Positions 55,602-64,000 of a stretch of 64,000 bases of DNA are shown here, piece by piece. Numbering within the stretch: position 1 is the first letter of the stretch; every line of letters starts with the position of its first letter. A program made the position numbers and the translations under genes. Origin of the DNA: Cadophora sp. MPI-SDFR-AT-0126 (taxonomy: Eukaryota > Ascomycota > Leotiomycetes > Helotiales > Ploettnerulaceae); the NCBI GenBank assembly GCA_020747065.1, contig JAGMVK010000002.1:1860001-1924000 (forward strand), written 5' to 3'. The notes beneath the pieces were generated by a model that did no database searches, was not told where the DNA came from, and saw nothing but the letters and a program-made list of their open reading frames with translations.

Positions 55602-56201
55602 ATTGTACATATTGCGAGCGATCCTAATTTTGCTGACGAATTATACCTCCAATGATGGCAAGCAAACGTGGCGGAAATGACGGCCAACTCGTGCGTTCAT
55701 GAGCTGCTGTAGCTGTTTTCATTCTCATGAATTCGCTCCGTTGAGGCTCAATGTGCAGCAGGTGTTCTACACAACTACGTCTCTACGTTGAACACAATCC
55801 ACCACCTACGACTCTATTGGGACGGTTTTTGAGCCTTCTGAAGCTTGGCAGATTTCTTGTATGCCCCATTGTGCATCTGTTGCTTCGAAGTCTCGCTAAC
55901 TCTACATTGGTAGCGAACGGGAGCTTAAGAGGCACTACCACATAGAATGGCCGATATGACATATGCAGTGATTTAACAGAAGTTCTAGCCTCATACACGG
56001 TCGAAATAATCAGGAATATGCTCTAGAAAGTAACATTACGTCTTACCATACTCTAGTTTAGCTTGCAACTATTCAGCCCAAATCCTCAGACACTGGTCCT
56101 CCAAGATTATGTTAATACCAACCGCACTTTTATATTTCAGCTTCTTCTAAAATTTCGAAATACATCTACACATTCAGAACATACCATACTCAATACTAAG
56201 C
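55602..56201. other. Intergenic
   Basis: 3' flank of the DUF1295 gene and promoter of the small gene at 56202; nothing else seen. Confidence 0.5.
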
Positions 56202-56711
56202 ATGTCTTCCTTTACTCAGAACCCCGATAGAGCGGGAAACAAGCTCCAGTCTCCCAACACAATAGAAGACGTCACACACACATCCACATCCAATAGCACC
56301 CAGCCAGCAACATCAGCAGCACCAACCCGACCTCCAACACCACAGCAAAGACTACATCTCCTCACCAGCTCCAGCTCAACGTCCAGCTTTGCGACGCCCT
56401 CATCTGCATCCTCATCCTCCTCACCCTCATCATCCACAATCAGCCCATCCACTCCACAAGATTTCAAACCGCACCCGAAATACAACTGCCACATACCACA
56501 ATTTTGTCCTAAGACTGGACACAAAATTGACGTCTTGCAACGGACTTACCCTAAGCCGCAGGAGGACATTGATATTGAGGAGGCTTTGGCGAGAGGCCCG
56601 TTGCCTGGAAGATATGCGAGGGAAAGGATTGCGAGAGAGGAGACGGCGGAGCAGAAGATGAGTGAGTTTGAGAGGGTGAAGAGAGAGCTCAGGGATTGGA
56701 AGAGTGGTTAA
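56202..56711 (+). CDS. Small Ser/Thr-rich protein of unknown function
   Basis: Single exon, 169 aa. The first ~95 residues are low in complexity (Ser, Thr, Pro). The C-terminal 75 look folded or conserved: FKPHPKYNCHIPQFCPKTG, RTYPKPQEDIDIEEALARG, PLPGRYARERIAREE and a final charged helix. I recognise no named family. Codon use and the clean ATG context (AAGCATG) support a real gene; the low-complexity half alone would not. Confidence 0.65.
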   Translation: MSSFTQNPDRAGNKLQSPNTIEDVTHTSTSNSTQPATSAAPTRPPTPQQRLHLLTSSSSTSSFATPSSASSSSSPSSSTISPSTPQDFKPHPKYNCHIPQFCPKTGHKIDVLQRTYPKPQEDIDIEEALARGPLPGRYARERIAREETAEQKMSEFERVKRELRDWKSG

Positions 56712-57084
56712 GAGAAAGGAGAAAGAAGATGAACATCCAAGCATTGCAAACCATGTTCCAAAAAAAAAGCAAGTCTTATTGCGTTGGTATCTCGTACTAT
56801 TTGCAGTTCAATGCCATCCATCCATCCTGCTCCCAACCCAGTCTTATTCACCTGAACACCAGCAGATACCACACACAAGCCATGTTCAAATGTCCAAATG
56901 TTCACTGTAAACATCGAAATGCTGACCCGTTGAAGTGGTCATGGCGATCCCATATGAACAGAGTAGAGATAAACACCAGCCGAATGCAGCAAATCGCCGT
57001 CCTTCTATAACTCAACGCCGGGCAAAGAAGGGAAGTGCAATGAGCGAACTAATCAATCGACCCCTCCAACTGTAAAGGCAGAAA
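56712..57084. other. Intergenic: convergent 3' flanks
   Basis: Nothing seen. Confidence 0.5.
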
Positions 57085-60000
57085 TCAAACTCTCTGGCTC
57101 GCAAAGTCAAGCACCTCGCAATCATCTTCGAAAAACCCCTCTTCATTGCTGTCGCCGGTATTATCCGGTCCAGCACGAGAGGCACCCTTTCGTCTTCTGG
57201 TGGTAATCACAATCTGCTCCATGTCTTCGGTACTGTCTGTGACTTTCATGACACGTTCAATAGCGGATGATAGAAGAGCTCGGTGATCAGCTGAGAAGTC
57301 GAAGTCATCGTCTGGATTATGCGGTGGGCTAACATCGAGTTTCGTCGCGTTCATGGGGCCCCCAAATGCCCAAGGCGATCGGGATTGGCTCGGGTGACCC
57401 ATCTTGACCTCAACAACTGCTCGAGGCGCGGAGATGAGAACAGACACAGATGGCGAAGGAGGTAATGGAGATTCTTCTTCAGAGTAAATGTGTAAGCCCA
57501 CCCGTCTATCAGTGTGGAACGGTTGGTATGGAGAGTTCGACTCGATCTCTGCTTGAGGAATCGAGGACTCGGTTCCATGGGCTTTTGCTACAGGTGGTGG
57601 TGACAATCTCGCTTTCCAGCGAGATTCTTCAATGTCCCTCTCAGTAAGTTCTAGATCCGCAATCTGGTTGAAGTCTCGCGTCATTTCGGGCGCTTTGATA
57701 TCTGGCAGCGAAGGCAGCCGAAATTCGACATACTTAGCACCCCTTGACGCTTTCTGTTTGTCCGCAGGACGATCTGCTCTGCGATTTTTGATCGTGTAAA
57801 ATCGAACAAGTCCACCCCCAAGAACAATTACGGAGTCGTTTCGCTTGCCATTGAGCAACAACACACATCCCGTCGTTGGGATATTTTGGCTTGGGGGAAG
57901 ATGGAGTTTGGTGTTGGCAGACTTGCGCATTTCATTCATCTTTCCCGTTGCGGCTCCAACCGATCTGCTGATACCAGCAGCTAATGCTTGTGTCCCATGA
58001 CCAGCCTGGGCAGTGACTGTTCTAGCAGATAGTCCAACGCTACTACGACGGCGACGGCTGATCAAAGGTCGTGCAGCAGTCCAGATAGAGTTGACCGCAC
58101 TAGTAGCTACTCCTGTAGCAGTGAGAGCTGGTCCAGTAGTCTCGCTTCTATTTTCAGCTGTTCGCTGTGATGACGGTCTGCGCCTGGGTGGCGGCCAGGC
58201 GAAAGCACTGGCTGGGAGATCAAGTACATGCACTGTGCCTGGTTCAGTGACCATCGCAGCACGTTCGCCATGAGGTGAAGTCCAAACAACGTCGACGATC
58301 CTCGCAATGGTCATCCGCGAGAATTGAGCGATTTGTCTCACATGGGGACCTGGAATGCCCGTTCCTTGCAGTCCACCTTTGAGGAAGGATGATTTTGCGT
58401 ACTGGATTCGCATCAGGTCCCAAACAAACTGGACATCGCCTTTGTTGCTGGCCGTAAAGAGAGCTAACCCATTGGGTGCAAACGACAAGAAGCTACATCC
58501 TTGGGGCACCCGAAAAGTTGCCAAGGGATGAGGCGATGAGCCTGTGGAAGAGGCATGTTGAGCTAAAATTTCTAGATCAAGAATAGAGATGAGGCCAGGA
58601 TCTTTGGTCAAAAGTGGAGCGGGGGGTTGAAGCCCATGAGTTGGCGGAAACTGTGGAGCTGCAGTTGCATGATTCTGATAGGGCAACGCTCCGGCTGCTG
58701 GCTGATTCTGCGCAGACTTGTTTCTATAGTTGTTCCATGCAGTCAAGCCCTGCTGTGTCAAGTAGTTTCCAGCCTCGATGAACTTCTGGGTGCCGATCTG
58801 CACGATCTGTTTCATAACACTCTCCCCGCCTGGTGTCTCGACCGAACAGTTCACATTAGGTAGATTCGGGGGCGCATGAGACGTCACTCCTGGAATTTTA
58901 GCTGTGGAGTTGAATCCGTGTACCATGGCTCGCAAAGAAATCTGGGAGGTTGGGGCTGACGGGCAATAAGCAAGCCAACGGCCGTTCACGGATAGGGTCG
59001 AAGCTTTATATTGCCTCCGAAATGAAGGTTGATCGGCTGTGTGCCAATCATCAGGGAACGGATTCGAGGCTCCTGAATCAACAGTAATGCCGTGTTGCAC
59101 TGTGGTCCAAACCTTGCCAATGCACTTGAAAGTGTCTGTTCCACTCCCTTTATCCCCTTGGCGGAAGATCCAGGTTTCGCCTGTCGTTCCGGATGCTACA
59201 ACCACATGGCCGCAATCAGCATGGATGGTCAATGATCCCACAGGAAGGGGCGCTCTGAAATTCAGGCTGGTCGTGGGCAATGTGACCGGTGTCTTTGGCA
59301 GTGACAGAAGGGTCGCCACGTGTGTTTTCATGCCCAGTGAGTACACTTCCACAGTAGTTTGGTAGTACTCGATCGACTCAATTTCTTCAACTGGAAGCCC
59401 CTGCATCCTCGGTGAACCTCGGAGGCTTTCGCTTTGAGCACCTGACTTGCCTTCAGATGATGGTGTATGATCATCGCCACTGGAAGAGGCGTCCGACGGT
59501 AAGACTGGCCCATGAATGACCAGAGCAATGAGGGGTGCGCTCAGCGACCCTGGCGCTATCCACGGGAGGACCTTCGCATTATACACCCCACCCCGAAGTC
59601 CCTCCAATCCTGCCACAGAGTATTAGTTCATAACCTCAAGAACTTGAATTTTTTTTAATTTTTTTTGGGAAACTCGGATAAGCCAAGCTCTACTCGGAGT
59701 AAGCTTACCGGACAATTTACTGATGCCTCGCTTCGTAACAGAACAGATGCTTAGCCCGCCTTCAAATCCGTTGACAACCACGTCGTCTGCTGTCTTGGAC
59801 ATGTTCTGTTGAGTTGGAAGGCTATCAAAGCCACTGTAGAACCCATTTTCTCCGGGGACGAGGCCTGGGGCGTGCGGAGAAAGCAACAAATGGGTATCTG
59901 GCGCCCCGTAGAAGTGGGCTTGAGCCTGGTGCGGAAGTGGTGGGTGCTGAGCATATCGAGGATGCTGAGAATACATCGAGCTCCGTCGTGCGGCGTATGA

Positions 60001-60651
60001 TGATACTTGCGAACGATGATCTTCCAGGCCTTGAGGGAAATTGTTGTCGAGGTGATAACTTAGTGGTCTCCGTCTGCTGAAGGAAGGTGGAGATGCTGAA
60101 GAAACATGGCCGCTCGGGATTCCCCTTTGCTCTCGTGTAGTCCATCCAAAATTCGCCAGTCTATCCTCGTAGGAGAAAGTTGGCGGAGATTCTCCTAGAT
60201 TGATCAAGTTGCTTGGAGAGCTCGAAAAGGCGGGAACATTCCGTGCCCATTCATTTGTATTCTGAGAAGGGGTGCGATCTAGAGCAGCCGAAGACAAAGC
60301 ATCGAGTAGAGGAGACGTGACGGGGTTTCCGTTAGATGGAGACCCAGTAGGCCTCATATCTGGTGACTGGACGCGGTGCGCTTGAGCTGGTGATGGCTTC
60401 GCGTTCCTGGTAGACATGGCGATTAATAACGTCTTAGCACAATTACAGCAAATCAATACTCACGTCGTCTTTGAAGCATTTTTCGTCACCGCCGCGAGGA
60501 CCCCTCCACCACTATCCTTCGCCGTCCCATTCTTTCTGCCGTTCTTCGTTGGAATCTGTACTCCAGTCGATGTTGCCTTCTGACCTGGCTTCGAGGGTTG
60601 AGAGCTACCGTTCAATGAGATATTGTTATCTTGGTCGGATGAAGGGGGCAT
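57085..60651 (-). CDS. Large WD40-like beta-propeller protein, BCAS3-like
   Basis: Minus-strand exons 60464-60651, 59709-60406 and 57085-59609 give 1136 aa. The N-terminal ~290 residues are disordered (Ser/Pro). A propeller follows: VVVNGFEGGLSICSV, GVYNAKVLPWIAPG, APLIALVIHGP, VEVYSLGMKTHVATL, ILDLEILAQ, LATFRVPQGCSFLSFAPNGL, FTASNKGDVQFVWDLMRI and ARIVDVVWTSPHGERAAMVT, then VHVLDLP. The strand pattern and order resemble BCAS3/PROPPIN-related proteins, which bind phosphoinositides in autophagy. No FRRG motif of true Atg18 proteins is visible. The C-terminal ~250 residues are disordered and acidic. Intron 1 (57 bp) was placed with acceptor CTACCAG to join frames; the MSTRN start inside it is not used. 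BCAS3 assignment is tentative. Confidence 0.75.
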
Positions 60652-61524
60652 TCAAAAGGCTTCCGGATTCACTGCGAAGGTTTGTATGTTCTGTAGACGT
60701 TCCAATACTTGGAAATATTACTCGGGCAGACCTTAGAGGAGAGTCGGGGAGCAATGACGCGGGGTCAGAAGGTAGCTTTCGAGTGATCAAACTCCCGCTG
60801 TCCCGCTTGCTTTCCTGGGGTCAGGAGAGTGCAGGAGGAGCGCGAGAGGAGATGCAGCGCGTAGGATGGTCTATGGCTCGAGTCGGGGGGATGTTTGTTA
60901 TATTGAGAGTTGCTTGAGATGGAAGTGGGTAGTCTTCTTTGTCAGGCCGAAGGCCAGCTCCTCCAAGGATAGAGGGGCTGGAGCCGGACGCAATGGGCCG
61001 CAGGAGCAAAGTGCTTGTGATTGGCCAAAGGTGCAGCAGCGTCAACCCAGGGCCGGGATTCTGATTATCTGCATTATGTAGCAACTTCAGGTACAGTGAA
61101 GTCGTACGGAGTGTCACATACTGCCTAGCCAAATCATGTTGTGTGGTTGCATGTTAGAAGAAAGCCGCGGCTTTGTGTGCATACTCCTTTAAACATACCA
61201 TCATTAGGCTTCGCCTCGCTGCTTTGTTAGATAGGGGCATGTCAACAGAATGCTCCAAGTGAACTACAAACAGAGCGGGTGAGATCTCACGATGGCAGCA
61301 GGAAAAATAACAGTTGCTGTGAATCAGGGTATAACTTATAGTTCGACGAATGGCCGCGATCTACAGTCTGTAGTATTACACGCATCTCTGTTGACACTGT
61401 CCCAAGCCCGAGGCTCCAGTTCTTGTAGTATCGTAACGCCCGAGGACACAAGTGGTCTGCTCATTCCAGATGCACCCACTTGCTCGGCGGCTCACTTTCC
61501 CCCAAGCACTCTCCAGAAACTTGT
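60652..61524. other. Intergenic
   Basis: Upstream of the propeller gene and downstream of DPM2. No additional gene supported; the plus-strand open frame at 61292-61693 is mostly the antisense of DPM2. Confidence 0.5.
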
Positions 61525-61899
61525 TCACGCCTTCTTCTTTCCGGCAGCCTTAGCCTTTGCTGCCCTCTTCCTGTTGCTGCGAATCATAACCACACTCAAG
61601 AACGAACCGACGACCGCTGAGCCCAGGAGAATGAGGATGACTGGAATGCGGATTGCCCAAACTCTTGGAGGGAACAAGTTTTGGAGGGGGTGATCGTAGT
61701 CAACGAAGGGCTATTGACAAGAAGGTTAGCAAATAAAATTTGCGGCGAAAGTTTGCAGTCCTCACCATGAGAAGTGTCCAAATGGAGTAGTAGAGAAATA
61801 CAACTGAAGCAGCGACAAGCATCGCGAGTCCAACCAGGGTGTCCAGCTGCCAGATTGTTAGTTTAGACATTGGTAGTATAGGATAGGTAAACTGACCAT
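61525..61899 (-). CDS. DPM2: Dolichol-phosphate mannose synthase regulatory subunit Dpm2
   Basis: Minus-strand exons 61897-61899 (ATG alone), 61766-61846 and 61525-61710 give 89 aa. Dpm2 is the small ER membrane subunit that stabilises Dpm1-type dolichol-phosphate mannose synthase, the mannose donor for N-glycans, O-mannosylation and GPI anchors. The sequence starts M-LDTLVGLAMLVAASVVFLY, then YSIWTLLMPFVDYDHPLQNL and FPPRVWAIRIPVILILLGSA, two TM helices joined by the conserved loop. It ends with a Lys/Ala-rich ER-type tail (AKAKAAGKKKA). Intron 1 (50 bp) has donor GTCAGT, branch CTAAC and acceptor TGGCAG. An alternative is the ATG at about 61873, which would read MSKLTIWQ into the same frame. 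All exons are short, so the gene is easily missed. Divergent from CWC22. Confidence 0.92.
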
Positions 61900-62359
61900 T
61901 GTTGCAGACTGAATTTAAAGAGTGTGATGAACCAGGTGTGAAGTAAACTCGCTGTCGTCGTGAAATGATCGCTGGACGAGATGTATTTCTGCCCCCATAA
62001 AGTTCTAGGACGCTAAAATGCCCCTGCAGTTTGAGCTGGGCTTGCAGCAGGCTGCTGAACGCGTTCTGGAGCCAACTTTGTGAGCCTTATTTGGTTGAAT
62101 TCAAATAAGAACAATTAGAATCTCTGAATGTCAAATACAGGACTTTCCACAATCACACCCAACCAAGATTGAGTCCAGGCCGCGCATCTTCTATAGAGGG
62201 TTTCCTATCAAGAGTTGTCACGTGTGCATCTTTAATCCTTGGCGTCTCTGATGTTTTTTGACTGCCTGCTTCCTGCCTCATCCAGAACCGAGTCTGCAGC
62301 CTTATTGCGACTCAACCCGCCACCACAGGACTGCACCGCAGTTCCGAACGATCGCAAAT
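61900..62359. promoter_or_regulatory. Shared bidirectional promoter region, DPM2/CWC22
   Basis: 460 bp between divergent start codons. No specific site assigned. Confidence 0.45.
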
Positions 62360-64000
62360 ATGGAGGTCGCACGGGGAAGAACAGATGCTGAGAAGCAGGC
62401 GGCGGCGAAAGCAGAGTATGAGAAACTCTTGACTATGCGATCAGGGGGAACGTATATTCCACCAGCGCGACTACGAGCACTCCAGTCACAAATCACCGAC
62501 AAGACAAGCAAGGAGTACCAGCGCATGGCATGGGAAGCTCTCAAGAAGTCTATAAACGGATTGATCAACAAAGTCAACGTTTCGAACATCAAATACATAG
62601 TCCCAGAACTGTTTGGCGAAAACCTGATCAGAGGTCGGGGTCTCTTCTGCAGAAGCATCATGAAAGCGCAAGCTGCAAGTTTACCGTTCACTCCGATTTA
62701 CGCAGCTATGGTCGCCATCGTCAACACAAAGCTTCCCAATGTTGGTGAGCTTCTCCTCAAGCGCCTGATTGTGCAATTCAAGAAAGGCTTCAAACGGAAC
62801 GACAAAGCAGTCTGTCTCTCTGCAACCACATTCATTGCGCACCTATGCAATCAGCAAGTAGCGCACGAAATGGTAGCAGTGCAAATGTTGCTACTGCTCC
62901 TCAACAAACCTACAGACGACAGCGTCGAGATCGCAGTTGGCCTGACGAGAGAAGTCGGACACCATCTGGAAGAAATGAACATGGCGGTATCCATTGTGGT
63001 TTTCGACAGATTTCGGGGAATCCTGAATGAGGAAGATATTGACAAGAGGGTCCAGTACATGATAGAGGTTCTTTTCCAAGTCCGGAAGGACAAGTACAAG
63101 GACAATCCATCTATCAAGGAGGAGTTGGACCTGGTTGAAGAGGATGATCAGATCACACACAGGATTTCCCTGGACGACGAAATAGATGTACAGGATGGTC
63201 TCAACGTTTTCAAATTTGATCCTAACTGGGAAGAGAATGAAGAGATATATCGCCGAACGAAGGCCGAAATCCTTGGAGAGGGCAGTGATGAGGATGGGGA
63301 CGAGGACGACAGCGATGACAGCGAAGATGACGAAGATAAGCAAGCAGAAAAGGCACTTGAGATCAAGGATCAGAGCAATGCTGATCTGGTAGCATTACGG
63401 AAAACCATTTACCTGACGATCATGTCAAGTATTGACCCAGAGGAGTGCTGCCACAAACTGATGAAGGTTTCGCTTCCTGCGGGTTTTGAGCACGAGCTAC
63501 CATCCATGATTATTGAATGTTGCTCTCAGGAGAAGACTTACTCCAAGTTTTACGGCCTGATTGGCGAACGATTTGCGAAGATAAACAGACTCTGGACGGA
63601 TCTGTTCGAGCAGTCCTTTGCTAAATACTATGATACGATTCATAGATACGAGACGAATCGCCTGCGGAACATTGCTAGATTTTTCGGCCATTTGCTCAGT
63701 TCTGATGCATTTGGGTGGCACGTCTTTTCAGTCATCCATTTGAACGAGGAAGAGACTACTTCAAGCAGTCGTATTTTCATCAAGATTCTTTTCGAAGATC
63801 TGGCTGAAGAAATGGGCATGCCAAAATTGCAAACTCGGTTAAAGGACAATGCTCTTCGTCCATATTTCGATGGAATCTTCCCACGCGATAATCCCCGGAA
63901 CACGAGGTTCTCCATCAATTACTTCACTTCAATCAAGATGGGTCCAGTCACCGAGGAGATGCGAGAGTATTTGGCCAACATACCTAAACCAGCTTTGCCA
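62360..64000 (+). CDS. CWC22: Pre-mRNA splicing factor Cwc22 (3' partial)
   Basis: Open from the ATG at 62360 to the right edge with no intron: 547 codons visible. Cwc22 joins the spliceosome before catalysis and in higher eukaryotes delivers eIF4A3 for the exon junction complex. The MIF4G domain begins GGTYIPPARLRALQSQITDK and SKEYQRMAWEALKKSINGLI, with LFGENLIRGRGLFCRSIMKA and KLPNVGELLLKRLI. The linker is acidic (about 63280-63350). The MA3 domain begins LRKTIYLTIMSSIDPEECCH and includes KTYSKFYGLIGERF and YETNRLRNIARFFGHLL. The frame is open upstream of the ATG for a short way, so an earlier exon cannot be excluded. The C-terminal tail lies outside. Confidence 0.95.
   Translation, partial: MEVARGRTDAEKQAAAKAEYEKLLTMRSGGTYIPPARLRALQSQITDKTSKEYQRMAWEALKKSINGLINKVNVSNIKYIVPELFGENLIRGRGLFCRSIMKAQAASLPFTPIYAAMVAIVNTKLPNVGELLLKRLIVQFKKGFKRNDKAVCLSATTFIAHLCNQQVAHEMVAVQMLLLLLNKPTDDSVEIAVGLTREVGHHLEEMNMAVSIVVFDRFRGILNEEDIDKRVQYMIEVLFQVRKDKYKDNPSIKEELDLVEEDDQITHRISLDDEIDVQDGLNVFKFDPNWEENEEIYRRTKAEILGEGSDEDGDEDDSDDSEDDEDKQAEKALEIKDQSNADLVALRKTIYLTIMSSIDPEECCHKLMKVSLPAGFEHELPSMIIECCSQEKTYSKFYGLIGERFAKINRLWTDLFEQSFAKYYDTIHRYETNRLRNIARFFGHLLSSDAFGWHVFSVIHLNEEETTSSSRIFIKILFEDLAEEMGMPKLQTRLKDNALRPYFDGIFPRDNPRNTRFSINYFTSIKMGPVTEEMREYLANIPKPALP

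Noticed and set aside
61292..61693. 133-codon plus-strand frame
   Set aside because: Most of it is the antisense of DPM2 exon 3, which encodes a recognisable protein.

Overview
The window is nuclear DNA from a filamentous ascomycete (Pezizomycotina). The signs are many short introns (mostly 50-130 bp) with GTRAGT-type donors, CTAAC branch sites and YAG acceptors; a PacC pH regulator; three genes with the fungal 2EXR domain; and a short AT-saturated repeat of the kind seen in genomes with RIP. A Leotiomycete (Helotiales) origin fits my impression of the protein sequences, but I could not run a search.

Layout. 0-5.5 kb: a PP2C-type (pyruvate dehydrogenase phosphatase-like) gene cut by the left edge, a four-exon MFS drug/H+ antiporter and a small GRGGAGN-repeat protein on the minus strand. 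5.5-10.3 kb holds no supportable gene. 10.3-20.4 kb: a single-C2H2-finger protein, a multi-pass membrane protein, an ING/PHD chromatin reader and, convergent to it, pacC. PacC has a G-quadruplex-type repeat at its start codon and six GCCAAG sites upstream. 22.8-25.3 kb: a poly(A)-polymerase-like protein fused to an MJ1316 domain, apparently without its catalytic aspartates. This is the most novel gene here. 25.6-36.8 kb: an NTF2/SnoaL-like protein, RLP24 and PAM18 (divergent), a Gfd2/YDR514C-type DEDDh exonuclease, and Ku80 divergent from a TMEM205-like protein. 37.2-47.1 kb is the accessory part: three 2EXR genes (one intact, two broken), a secreted SGNH hydrolase fused to about ten FG-GAP repeats, and a 773-bp AT-saturated element with 35-bp terminal inverted repeats. 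48.5-64 kb: STB3, TOP3 divergent from a DUF1295 membrane enzyme, a small unknown protein, a large beta-propeller protein, DPM2 (whose first coding exon is only the ATG) and the 5' part of CWC22.

There is no operon or evident biosynthetic cluster. The clearest functional themes are RNA processing (RLP24, CWC22, STB3, the exonuclease, the PAP-MJ1316 protein) and DNA repair (Ku80, TOP3). Several housekeeping genes sit in divergent pairs 310-470 bp apart. Exon coordinates were derived by hand from splice consensus and reading-frame continuity; every intron listed keeps the frame.
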